Assembly (NCBI GenBank): GCA_015180985.1
Contig: CP054185.1
Coordinates: forward strand, 3,161,225-3,225,224
Reading direction: 5' to 3'
DNA from: Flammeovirgaceae bacterium
GTDB lineage: Bacteria; Bacteroidota; Bacteroidia; Cytophagales; Cyclobacteriaceae
DNA: 64,000 bases
The notes under the pieces are model-generated. The model was given only the letters and a program-made list of their open reading frames with translations, ran no database searches and had not been told where the DNA came from. Shown here one piece after another: positions 37,277 through 46,500 of this stretch; position 1 is the first letter of the stretch, and each line of letters opens with the position of its first letter. The translations under genes and the position numbers were made by a program.

Positions 37277-37964
37277 ACGCTATAGCATATCCGTACAGGC
37301 AGCTGACCTCCGCCAACGATTTGCTGCCGATGTACCCGATTTTTACAAACCCCGTTACAATGCCGGCCCAACCCAGCTCTTGCCGGTAATAACAAATACT
37401 TCGCCTCAGGGACTCTCGGTGTTCTATTGGGGCCGGCCGCCCAAAGCCGCAGGCAACAAACCCCTGAGCGAACGCATCATAAATCTGAAACTCGAAAACC
37501 TGCTTGACAAACCGGTATTGCAAAAGGCTTTGTTTAAAACCCGGTGCATCATACCGGCCGATGGTTTCTATGCCTGGAGAAAAATTGGCAAGAAATCCAT
37601 TGTGCCTCACCGGTTTGTAACTGATCAACCGCTTTTCTCCATGGCCGGATTTTGGGAGGAATTTGAAGATGAAGATGGGAGCATGCTCCATACCTTTACC
37701 CTCATTACAACGGCAGCCAACAAACTGGTAGCAGCCGTTACCGACCGGATGCCGGTTATCCTTACGCCCGAAAGTGAAAAAATCTGGTTAAGCAGAGAGG
37801 CCGGTGAAATTGTTTTACTAAGCCAGCTGGCAACCTACCCGGCTGACGCCATGAATCATTATACCGTGTCACCGCGTATTCTTGACAGCCGCATTGATGC
37901 GCCCTCCTTGATTATTCCCACACCTCCGGCCGACCAGCACGGAAACTTAACTTTGTTTGATTAG
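37269..37964 (+). CDS. SRAP/HMCES-fold protein lacking the catalytic residues
   Basis: 231 residues with the whole SRAP fold (RYNAGPTQLLPVI, RCIIPADGFYAW, TFTLITTAAN, TDRMPVIL, SPRILDSRIDAPSLI). SRAP proteins cap abasic sites in single-stranded DNA through Cys2. Here the start reads MIERYS rather than MCGR, so Cys2 is Ile; the Glu of GFYEW is Ala102; the His of IHDRMP is Thr158. Only Asn72 of the known active-site set remains. No alternative start can restore MCG: an in-frame stop lies one codon upstream (37263-37265). It looks like a coherent pseudoenzyme or a new activity rather than decay, since the frame is intact. Overlaps the hydrolase gene by 8 bases. Confidence 0.88.
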   Translation: MIERYSISVQAADLRQRFAADVPDFYKPRYNAGPTQLLPVITNTSPQGLSVFYWGRPPKAAGNKPLSERIINLKLENLLDKPVLQKALFKTRCIIPADGFYAWRKIGKKSIVPHRFVTDQPLFSMAGFWEEFEDEDGSMLHTFTLITTAANKLVAAVTDRMPVILTPESEKIWLSREAGEIVLLSQLATYPADAMNHYTVSPRILDSRIDAPSLIIPTPPADQHGNLTLFD

Positions 37965-37969
37965 GCGTA

Positions 37970-38899
37970 CTAAAACCCATCGCCCTCCTCCTCTTTTTTG
38001 GCAGGAGGCTTCTGTTCAGTTTTTGCTTTAGGGGGTTTTTCTTTTTTGCTGAAGAGACCCTTCTTTTTCTTAACAGGCGCTGTGGTATTTACATCGGCTT
38101 GTTGTACACTGTCGGGTCGTGGATTATCCAAATCGGTAAAATCCAGGTTATACTGATCTTCTTCAGAAACCGCTTTGGCGGGTTGTACTTCTTCAGTAGC
38201 TGCCTTCTTTTTCTTCTTACCAAAAAGGTTCGAGAAGAATCCGGCTATGCCTTTCTTTTCTTTTGTTGTTTTTCCGGCAGCCTTTTGTGTTTCGGCCACC
38301 TGCTCCTGCGCCAGGCGTACATCAGGCAGCACCAATACTTCGCGTAAGTACCACATGTAATTATCCTGTTCGGTGTTGAAGCCGATATTTTTAATATAAT
38401 AGTTGGGTTTTTCCGGAATATACTTTCCCGCAACCGGATCATATTTCAGACTATCCGGAAAATTGTATTTCAGCACGCGTACTTCGCGATCTTTGCTGAT
38501 AACGTATACCTCGGGCTCGGCCGATACACTATCAGCCGCTTGCGTATCAACAATAAAGGTGCTGTCAATTACCGAGCGGGCCGCTTTTTCAAGATCATCC
38601 TTTGAAATTTCCGCGTCCATGGTTAGTGAATCGGGCACAACCGGCTTTACCGGTTTAGCCGGTACCGTTTTAATCTGATTCAGTTTCTTCTTGTACGATA
38701 TTGGTTCGGCTACCAGGTATTTGTTTTTACTGGCCGTTAGGATTTTAGGAGTAGAGTCTTCATTGAAGTAGCTGAACTTCTTGCGTAGTTCATTTTTGTC
38801 GTAGATGTACGCACTCTGGTAAGCAGGGCAAACCATCTTTTGGGTGCACGACCCCAAAAGCATGGATAAAGCAACTACGACAACAAAAAACCTGGCCAT
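37970..38899 (-). CDS. Predicted lipoprotein with basic C-terminal tail
   Basis: From ATG 38899 (preferred to the ORF start at 38914, since it opens MARFFVVVVALSMLLGSC). Lipobox LLGSC predicts lipidation. The rest is low complexity: Ser/Asp-rich middle, GFFSNLFGKKKKK and GLFSKKEKPPKAK blocks, and a Lys/Pro/Glu-rich end. No enzymatic motif. Several segments (EPEVYVISKDREVRVLKY, NYYIKNIGFNTEQDNYMWYL) look conserved-domain-like, but no family is recognised. Convergent with the SRAP gene, 5 bp apart. Confidence 0.72.
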   Translation of the reverse strand: MARFFVVVVALSMLLGSCTQKMVCPAYQSAYIYDKNELRKKFSYFNEDSTPKILTASKNKYLVAEPISYKKKLNQIKTVPAKPVKPVVPDSLTMDAEISKDDLEKAARSVIDSTFIVDTQAADSVSAEPEVYVISKDREVRVLKYNFPDSLKYDPVAGKYIPEKPNYYIKNIGFNTEQDNYMWYLREVLVLPDVRLAQEQVAETQKAAGKTTKEKKGIAGFFSNLFGKKKKKAATEEVQPAKAVSEEDQYNLDFTDLDNPRPDSVQQADVNTTAPVKKKKGLFSKKEKPPKAKTEQKPPAKKEEEGDGF

Positions 38900-39025
38900 G
38901 ATAGCGCTAAACAAACAAAATTAAGGAATTTAAGCAGAAGTAATCCCCGGCTGGCCTTAATTGTAACCAATTGATTATCAAATTTTTTAATGTATTAGCC
39001 TAACTTATCACTTTTATTGAATACA

Positions 39026-39262
39026 TCAGTACCCAAAGAAATAACGCTTTAAAATTACCAGCAGGCATATGAGGAACATGATTATGGCGATTTTATTAAT
39101 GGTATGCATGGCCCGGATATTGAAGCCGCCCGGCCGGGAAGGGTCTTTTTTGCGGAAGAAATAACCCAGCACCTCGCCTACCTGGAAAAACTCACGCAGG
39201 CGGCTGCGGCTGCTTTGTTCACCTGCCCTCTTCTCCTGAACATTCGGTTCTGTTTCACTCAT
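39026..39262 (-). CDS. Small membrane protein, 78 aa (DUF6728-like)
   Basis: A soluble, charged N-terminus, then FFQVGEVLGYFFRKKDPSRP, GGFNIRAMHTINKIAI and one C-terminal transmembrane helix (IIMFLICLLVILKRYFFG). The pattern YFFRKKDP...MHxINKIAIIMFL is that of a small Bacteroidota family I recall as DUF6728. Its ATG overlaps the 3' end of ispG by 8 bases, so it is translationally coupled to it. Function unknown. Confidence 0.75.
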   Translation of the reverse strand: MSETEPNVQEKRAGEQSSRSRLREFFQVGEVLGYFFRKKDPSRPGGFNIRAMHTINKIAIIMFLICLLVILKRYFFGY

Positions 39263-41252
39263 TAGTTAACTGTTCAATAGTTTCCGGATTAATCCAATTG
39301 CCGTCTTCCTTTATCAGGTTAATCAATTCATCAACAGCCTGGGCCGAAGGTACATTTCGTTTTACTACTTCCTTACCCCGATACAACGTGATACGTGCCG
39401 GTCCGGAACCAACATAACCATAGTCGGCATCGGCCATTTCACCCGGGCCATTAACGATACAACCCATTATACCGATCTTAACACCTTTCAGGTGATCGGT
39501 GCGTTTGCGGATCATAGCCGTGGTACTCTGCAGGTCGAATAACGTGCGGCCACACGATGGACAGGAAATATATTCCGTTTTCGACATACGGTTGCGCGTA
39601 GCTTGCAGAATTCCGAAAGCCGTTTTATTACATACATCGGTTTGACGTAAATACAATTCTTTATCGGATGATCCGGCAAGGGATAACATCAGTCCATCGC
39701 CAAAGCCGTCTATAAACAATCCGCCTGCATCGGTGGCGCTGTAAATACGAAATTGATCAGGCTCTATTTCAGGATATGCCCGCTGAATAATGATCGGGAT
39801 ATCAATATTCCTTTCTGCCAATTCAAAAAATATTCTCCGCAGTTCAGCCATGGCGTGATTGTTATTTGAATAAATAACGCCTACAGCCGTTTTATCTTCA
39901 CGAACCTTCTCCAAAAAGATTTCATTCAAGTCACCAATTGAAAAACAGACAAAGTTCATTCGGGCATGTTGTTCTTTTTGATTTAAATATTCCGTTACGG
40001 TTAACAACGGAAATTTGTTCTCCTTATCATCAGCGGTACGCCACACTTCATAATCGCGTATTTCCTTCAGGCCGTTAGGCAACATAAAAGAAATTGGATT
40101 TTTACCTGTGTACACATAATCAGCCCCCTGGTCGTTCATCTTCCACTTATCCGGCTCCGGCAGGTAGAAGTGGCCAATGCAACGCAAGTCTTTATAATCG
40201 GTTACCGGCAGGGCGCTGAGATCAGCCACGACCCGTGGTACATGATGAGGGCCACCCATGTTTTCAACCTCACGGGTTACCCTGCGCGAATAACTGAACG
40301 GATCAATCGGGCTATCGGCAATTTCAGGGATCAGTTGGTGATTTGTCCGGCTCACGTACCGATCCACCATTATCTTCGCTACAGGCGCTTCAAATTCCGG
40401 CTCCTCGGTTAAGGAAACGCGCACGGTATCGCCCAATCCGTCTTCAAGCAGCGTACCAATACCTACGGCCGACTTAATGCGGCCGTCTTCGCCTTCGCCT
40501 GCTTCGGTAACACCCAGGTGCAACGGGTAAGGCTTAAACCCTTCTTCATCAAGTTTATTCACCAGCAACCTATAGGCCTGCACCATTACCTGCGGGTTGC
40601 TGGCCTTCATAGACAGCACGATGTTGTAATAATTCAGGTCTTCGCAAATGCGCAGAAACTCCAGGGCCGACTCAACCATGCCCAGCGGAGTATCGCCATA
40701 GCGACTCATGATCCGGTCACTCAGCGAGCCGTGGTTGGTGCCAATGCGCATGGCGGTGCCGTATTCTTTACAGATTTTTACCAGCGGGGCAAATTTCTCG
40801 CGAATGCGATCCAATTCGGCCTGGTAGGCAGCCTCGGTATAATCAATCGTTTCGAATCGCTTTTTATCGGCATAATTACCCGGATTGATCCGTACTTTTT
40901 CTACAATGCGTGCGGCCAGTTCAGCCGCATTGGGTGTGAAATGTATATCCGCAATCAAAGGCACCTGGCAACCTCTGCGCTTTAACTCGTTTTTTATTTC
41001 CTGCAGGTTCTGGGCCTCTTTAATACTAGGTGCTGTAATGCGTACATATTCGCAACCTGCGTTAACCATGCGGATAACCTGTTCAACTGAACCTATTGTA
41101 TCCATCGTATCTACCGTAGTCATTGACTGGATGCGAATGGGATTATCCGCACCGAGCGGTACATCACCAATCTTTACCTCGATGGTCTTTCTGCGGCTAT
41201 AACGTACCAGGCTGTTGCAATACTGGCGGGTGGCGGCTACGATGGGGTTCAC
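39255..41252 (-). CDS. ispG: (E)-4-hydroxy-3-methylbut-2-enyl-diphosphate synthase, long form
   Basis: Penultimate enzyme of the MEP isoprenoid pathway (4Fe-4S, reductive ring opening of MEcPP). About 665 residues, the long form found in Bacteroidota, Chlamydiae and plants, with an extra domain inserted between the TIM barrel (IGDVPLGADNPIRIQSMTTVDT, RINPGNYADKKRF) and the cluster domain. The three cluster cysteines are visible in YISCPSCGRTLFD and GCIVNGPGE. There is no ATG before RIQSMTT: candidates are GTG (41252, used here) and TTG (41258). A TAACTTTG box (41276-41269) is so close that the TTG would have a very short leader. Isoprenoids made here feed the menaquinone and haem A side chains. 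Confidence 0.95.
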   Translation of the reverse strand: MNPIVAATRQYCNSLVRYSRRKTIEVKIGDVPLGADNPIRIQSMTTVDTMDTIGSVEQVIRMVNAGCEYVRITAPSIKEAQNLQEIKNELKRRGCQVPLIADIHFTPNAAELAARIVEKVRINPGNYADKKRFETIDYTEAAYQAELDRIREKFAPLVKICKEYGTAMRIGTNHGSLSDRIMSRYGDTPLGMVESALEFLRICEDLNYYNIVLSMKASNPQVMVQAYRLLVNKLDEEGFKPYPLHLGVTEAGEGEDGRIKSAVGIGTLLEDGLGDTVRVSLTEEPEFEAPVAKIMVDRYVSRTNHQLIPEIADSPIDPFSYSRRVTREVENMGGPHHVPRVVADLSALPVTDYKDLRCIGHFYLPEPDKWKMNDQGADYVYTGKNPISFMLPNGLKEIRDYEVWRTADDKENKFPLLTVTEYLNQKEQHARMNFVCFSIGDLNEIFLEKVREDKTAVGVIYSNNNHAMAELRRIFFELAERNIDIPIIIQRAYPEIEPDQFRIYSATDAGGLFIDGFGDGLMLSLAGSSDKELYLRQTDVCNKTAFGILQATRNRMSKTEYISCPSCGRTLFDLQSTTAMIRKRTDHLKGVKIGIMGCIVNGPGEMADADYGYVGSGPARITLYRGKEVVKRNVPSAQAVDELINLIKEDGNWINPETIEQLTNE

Positions 41253-41268
41253 AATCAAAGATTTACTG

Positions 41269-41276
41269 CAAAGTTA
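41269..41276 (-). promoter_or_regulatory. Bacteroidota -7 box upstream of ispG
   Basis: TAACTTTG on the minus strand is an exact TAnnTTTG match 16 bases before the GTG at 41252. No convincing -33 element is seen at the usual spacing, so the promoter call is partial. Confidence 0.4.
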
Positions 41277-41317
41277 ACCGTTATGAGGCTGATTTGTTTT
41301 GAACCGGGGCAACTAAA

Positions 41318-42025
41318 TCAGATATCGCCCAATTGGGGCCGGATGAGGATTTCTTCCACCACACTGCGGGTGCTCAGCGACCAGGCCGCGTAAATCATTT
41401 CAGCCACATCTTCTACTTTCATAAAGCGCTCATCAGGCAGGTTTACGCCATCCCAACTTGCGGTTTTTGTGGCGCCCGGTAGTACCGCAGTTACACGGAT
41501 GTTGTCAGCCTTCACTTCTTCGCGCAGGCATTTGGAAAAACCCAATAAGGCAAATTTGGTTATCGCATACGACCCACCATTGGCGTACGCTTTGATGCTG
41601 GCAATGGAACAGATGTTAAAAATATGACCCGCTTTATTTTTCTTCATAGCAGGCACAATACCGCGGGTTGTATGATACGCACTATAAAGGTTGGCATTTA
41701 CCATGCTTTCAAGCGTTCCTTCCGGTTCGGTAGTTATAGAACCCGGCACAAAATAGCCCGCATTGTTAACCAGTACATCTACCGGGCGGTTAAGCCCAAG
41801 GACAAAATCCGTAAAAGATTTAACCTGAGCCCTGTCCGATAAATCAGCAACGGTTGTAAACACGTGCTTGTCTTTGTGGGTACTTTCAAGTTGTTGTTTA
41901 AGGGATTCCAGTTCGCCTGGCTTTCGTGCACAGGTAGCCGCATCAAAATCATGAGCCATAAATTTCTCGATCACGGCACGCCCGATACCTTTCGTTCCCC
42001 CGGTAACCACCACTAACTTTTTCAT
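41318..42025 (-). CDS. SDR-family oxidoreductase
   Basis: Short-chain dehydrogenase/reductase, about 235 residues. The ATG at 42025 is chosen because the protein then starts MKKLVVVTGGTKGIGRA, the Rossmann TGxxxGIG cofactor motif; the longer ORF (to 42112) runs into the divergent gene. The NNAGY motif (NAG), the catalytic Ser in NICSIASI and YAITK (YxxxK) are present. A basic Arg/Lys after the second strand (CARKPGE) suggests NADP(H). Substrate unknown. Divergent from the Mla-type permease with 49 bp between. Confidence 0.9.
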   Translation of the reverse strand: MKKLVVVTGGTKGIGRAVIEKFMAHDFDAATCARKPGELESLKQQLESTHKDKHVFTTVADLSDRAQVKSFTDFVLGLNRPVDVLVNNAGYFVPGSITTEPEGTLESMVNANLYSAYHTTRGIVPAMKKNKAGHIFNICSIASIKAYANGGSYAITKFALLGFSKCLREEVKADNIRVTAVLPGATKTASWDGVNLPDERFMKVEDVAEMIYAAWSLSTRSVVEEILIRPQLGDI

Positions 42026-42039
42026 GTAAAACGGATTCG

Positions 42040-42047
42040 TATTTTTG
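42040..42047 (+). promoter_or_regulatory. -7 box upstream of the MlaE-type permease
   Basis: TATTTTTG matches TAnnTTTG exactly, 27 bases before the ATG at 42075. The -33 region (around 42017) reads CTTTTT, a weak match. Confidence 0.4.
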
Positions 42048-42074
42048 GCTATCTTTAGCAAGATAGAGAATTCA

Positions 42075-42812
42075 ATGAAAGAAGTCGGGCGGTACTTTAT
42101 TTTTTTAGGCAACCTGCTGGTAAACCGCGAATCGTTTAAAACCCATTACAAACTTGTTATTGATGAGTGTGTACTGATCGGACTGGACTCCATATTCCTT
42201 TTTGTTTTAGTATCGTCCTTCATGGGGGCGGTATCAACCGTGCAAACGGCCTTTAACCTGGTGGCTCCTTACATACCCCGATACGTAATTTCGCAGGTTG
42301 TTCGTGAAATGACTGTACTGGAACTGGCCCCTACCGTTATGGCCATTATTTATGCCGGTAAGGTCGGGTCGAGCATGGCCGGTAACCTGGGTACGATGCG
42401 GATAACCGAGCAAATTGATGCCTTGGAAGTAATGGGTATCAACTCGGTAAACTACCTGGTGTTGCCTAAAATCACGGCTTCCATCCTTATGTTCCCTATG
42501 CTGGTTATTGTTTCGGGGGTCTGCGCCTTGTTGGGTGGTTATGCAGTCGGGTTACTTACCGGAATACTTTCACCAACGGAATATATTTACGGTATACGGT
42601 ACGCGTTCAACCCTTTTACCATAACGTTTGCGTTGATAAAATCCATCGCATTCGGATTTCTGGTATCCTCCATCTCGTCATTTAAAGGCTATTATACCAC
42701 AGGCGGTGCGCTTGAAGTTGGTATTTCAAGCACCAAGGCTGTAACCACCAGTGTTATTGCCATCCTCCTCGCAGACTATTTACTGGCTCAACTCCTTCTT
42801 TCCCCGGCATGA
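42075..42812 (+). CDS. MlaE-family ABC transporter permease
   Basis: 245 residues from ATG 42075 (a TTG at 42045 gives a longer, less likely N-terminus). MlaE/DUF140 permeases move phospholipids between outer and inner membranes. Family marks: SSFMGAVSTVQTAFNL, the EMTVLELAPTVMAIIYAGKVGSSMAGNLGTMRITEQIDALEVMG segment shared by all MlaE proteins, and FGFLVSSISSFKGYYTTGGALEVG. Five to six membrane helices. It overlaps the ATPase gene by 4 bases (ATGA). No MCE (MlaD) gene follows in this window, so the substrate-binding partner must be elsewhere. Confidence 0.9.
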   Translation: MKEVGRYFIFLGNLLVNRESFKTHYKLVIDECVLIGLDSIFLFVLVSSFMGAVSTVQTAFNLVAPYIPRYVISQVVREMTVLELAPTVMAIIYAGKVGSSMAGNLGTMRITEQIDALEVMGINSVNYLVLPKITASILMFPMLVIVSGVCALLGGYAVGLLTGILSPTEYIYGIRYAFNPFTITFALIKSIAFGFLVSSISSFKGYYTTGGALEVGISSTKAVTTSVIAILLADYLLAQLLLSPA

Positions 42813-43567
42813 TAGAAATACAGAACATTACCAAAACGTTTGGCGACCGGAAAGTACTGCACGGCATCAGCGGGGTATTTGAAAAAGGTAAGCCCAATTT
42901 GATCATTGGATCCTCCGGCACCGGCAAAAGTGTGCTGTTAAAATGTATTGTTGAACTGGTAATGCCTGATGAAGGAAAGGTTTTTTTCGATAACCGTAAT
43001 TTCACCGACAGCGACCGCTCAAAGAAAATCGAAATCAGGCGCGAAATCGGCATGCTCTTTCAGGGCGGGGCATTGTTCGACTCAAAGAATGTGGAAGAAA
43101 ACGTTCGTTTCCCGCTCGATATGCTGGCCAATATGCCCCGCGATGAAAAGCAGGATCGGGTAAACCTGGTGCTGAACCGGGTGGGATTAAAAGGGGCCAA
43201 CAAAAAAATGCCTTCTGAATTGAGTGGCGGTATGCGCAAGCGCGTGGGTATTGCCCGTGCCATTGTTAACAACCCGCGTTACCTGTTCTGCGATGAACCC
43301 AATTCAGGCCTCGACCCACAGACTTCGATTCTTATAGATGAACTTATCCGCGATTTAACAGAAGACTATGACACCACCACCATTGTGGTTACACACGATA
43401 TGAACTCGGTGCTTGGTATTGGCGAAAACATCATGTTCATTTACCAGGGCCACAAATTGTGGGAAGGCAGCAAAACCGATATCACGCACAGCGGGGTTAA
43501 AGAACTCGATGACTTTGTGTTTGCCAATAAGGTGATGATTGCCCTTAAAGAATCCGGCAAAGGCTAA
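42809..43567 (+). CDS. MlaF-type ABC transporter ATPase
   Basis: 252 residues, a complete ABC ATPase: Walker A IGSSGTGKSVLL (about residues 34-45), signature ELSGGMRKRVGIARA (about 138), Walker B YLFCDEPNSGLDPQT, switch His in VVVTHDMNSV. The GGMRKR variant of the signature is typical of MlaF/Ttg2A lipid transporters. Coupled to the permease by an ATGA overlap. It ends 1 base before the convergent histidine kinase gene. Confidence 0.92.
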   Translation: MIEIQNITKTFGDRKVLHGISGVFEKGKPNLIIGSSGTGKSVLLKCIVELVMPDEGKVFFDNRNFTDSDRSKKIEIRREIGMLFQGGALFDSKNVEENVRFPLDMLANMPRDEKQDRVNLVLNRVGLKGANKKMPSELSGGMRKRVGIARAIVNNPRYLFCDEPNSGLDPQTSILIDELIRDLTEDYDTTTIVVTHDMNSVLGIGENIMFIYQGHKLWEGSKTDITHSGVKELDDFVFANKVMIALKESGKG

Positions 43568-43568
43568 G

Positions 43569-46500
43569 TCAGTTTTTCGGAAGAACGATATAAAACCGGG
43601 TTCCCCTCCCTACTTCCGACTCGAACCATATTTTACCTCCCATCTGCTCAATGCTTTGCCGCACGATGGCTAGCCCTAAGCCTGAACCGGATTGTTTGGT
43701 ACTGAAGTGAGGAAGAAAAATTTTATCGCGAATGGACACGTCAACGCCTGCTCCGTTATCCGCCACCGTTATACGATAAGAACCATTTTCTTCTTCCAGT
43801 TGAACAGTAACAGCAACTTTCTCATCAGGCCTTTCGGCCTGAAGCGCGTTTAAAATCAGGTTGGAAACAGCCCTTCCCAGCAACTGCCTGTCGGCCCGGC
43901 CAACCGCCTTCACTAAACGGGTTTCAAAATGCACAGTACCGGTTTGTTGATGTAAAGCACATGTCTCTTTCAGTAGTACAACCAAATCAACCGGTACCAA
44001 CACCGGTTCAGGCATTTTGGCGAATGTACTGAATGAGGCAGCTATGCCGTCCAGCGTATCAATCTGCGCAAGCAGTAAAGCAATGGAAGCTTTCATTCTA
44101 TCGGAAAGTTCGTTTTCACGGGTCCGCTCCAGTTGCTGCAGAGTGAGCTTCATGGGTGTAAGCGGATTTTTAATTTCGTGGGCAACCTGCTGGGCAATTT
44201 CACGCCAGGTTCGTTCGCGTTGTGTGCGCTCCAGCTGCACTTTGCTTTCACTAAGCTTAATCAACATCTGGTTGTATTCCCGCACCAGTAAACCGATTTC
44301 ATCTGTTGAAAGCCAGTTGATAGGCTGATTCGATTCCGTTAAAGATACCCGCCCGATTTGCCGGGTTATCATCCTCAAGGGCCGGGTTAGCCAGGACGAG
44401 GCCAAAAAAGATACCACCAGCAAAACAAGAAACAGCACCGTAAAGATGATGAGGATATTTGCCAAAATGGTGATCAACATGGCCTCCAGTGCATCCTGCG
44501 ACTGAAAATACGGTATTGCCACAATGCCCTGCAGTTTCCCCGTTGCCGCATTTAACATACCCGCATAAGCTACATAGTAACGTAACCGGCCGACTTGCTC
44601 CTGTAAAACAAATGCGCCTTCTCCGCTGGTAATTCGGTCGTAAGCCTGCGGAGGTATAACCGGAGCGAGCAACTGGTATTCAAAGATCAAGGGCTGCGTG
44701 GAGGCCATCAGGTAACCGGCCGGGTTATACAAATTGGCATCGAGGTTTGCCAGTTTTAGCTGCTGGATAAACCGGTTCTCCAGTTCGATAGCTTCTGAAC
44801 CGGAAGCCTGCGCGGCAAGTGCTTCAACAATGTTTCGTGATTTGGAAAGATACTCGGCATTCAGTTGTTCCTGGGCCGACCGGCTGGTGAGCCCCAGTGT
44901 AACCAGGCTTACGGTAATAAGTGGCATAAAAAATGAAAAATTAAGTATTAACTGAATCCGTTCGGTAAAGGAGAACTGCCGTCCGCGCAACAGGTTATTT
45001 AAACCGGTGCTCAGTAAAAACAACAGCAACAGGGCCAGGCCGCAAATGAGCAAAAAAGAAAAGTCAGCCAGACGATAGATTAAAGAAGGAACTTTTTTTG
45101 AAACGACAGCCACCCTGCCCTCCGAATCTTCAGCCGCAACGTGGCGAAATCCATTAAGAACTAACCCTTCATTAAATAAAGCCGGATTGCCCAAACCATC
45201 AAACCGGTTGTAATTATAGGCCCCCGAACCAAACAACACCTGCTGCTTGTGGAAGACGGCATAACTATAATCATGCACGCGGAACGAACGCTGGAAGCGG
45301 TTATCCACCAGCAATTCAGGATAAACATTCTCCGGAATGACCTTACGAAGCGACAGGCTAATCGCAACAAAGCCTACAGTGAACTCGCTCCGGCTAATAC
45401 GGATTAAAGAAATATAGCGGATACCCGTTTCGGCCTGGCCGGAGTTGATGAAGTAAATATTCGGATACTCCGTTTTCGCAGCCCCGGCATCGAACCGGCC
45501 AAGCCATGTAGAGAAATTTTCTATCATTGGCTCATCCAACGGATCGCCATTGCCGCTGAACAATTTTATATCAACAACATACTTATTGAAGTATCCGGGA
45601 AGGAATACCTGCCGGATTTTCTGCTTCACGGCTTCTTTGCTGCTGAAAGGGCCGCTTAACCGGGCCTGGATAAAAGCATCCGTTTCGATTTTTTTTGATG
45701 CTTCATCTAGAAGATACTCGCCAAAATTATCGCGCTCCAATAAAAAATCGGATGCAAACTGCAACTGGTTTCTCACCTGATCTTTAGTGCCAAACCGGGC
45801 CACCGCACTAAACGTTACCGCAGCAAAGGCAAGCACCGCGATAAGGAAATATCCGAATGTGGCATACCTTACCTGCAACAGGGAATGATCAAACCGCCAA
45901 CCGGTAACAACGGCCAGGTAAACAAGTGCCACCAGCAAAGGAGTAAGGTAATATTGCCCGCTTAACTCATTAACAAAAATAAAAACAACTATACCATTAA
46001 GCAGGTAACTGAAAAAATGCCAAAGCGGCTTTGAACCTCCAAGAAGGCGGATAAAGACATGTACAAACATGAAAGCGCTTAGCCAGGAAAGCAGCACACA
46101 TATCAACGCACTCCACCTTAACAAACCGAACGATATAGATTCAGAAACAGCCAATGTAATTGCTGAGTTGTTATAGATAGTTTGAGTGACTACAAACGGA
46201 TAAAGAAATCCAAACACGATGGCTGTTGCACTGAATGCCTTAATGAGCACACGATAGCCTGGCCTGCCTAATACGGTATGAAGTCCTTCGAACCGTGAAT
46301 AACTCAAAAACAAATAGAGGCACAGGACAAAAACACAAGCCGAATTAAACAACAGGTCACCCAGGTTTGGGTTAAACCCCGAAGACGCAAAGTATTTCGG
46401 ATCAAACAGCGGAGAAGAAACATACCGGGCAGGAAACTGTACATAGAGCATCACAAACCGGATGCATAGAAGGCCTGCCGTCAATAACAAAAAACCCTTG

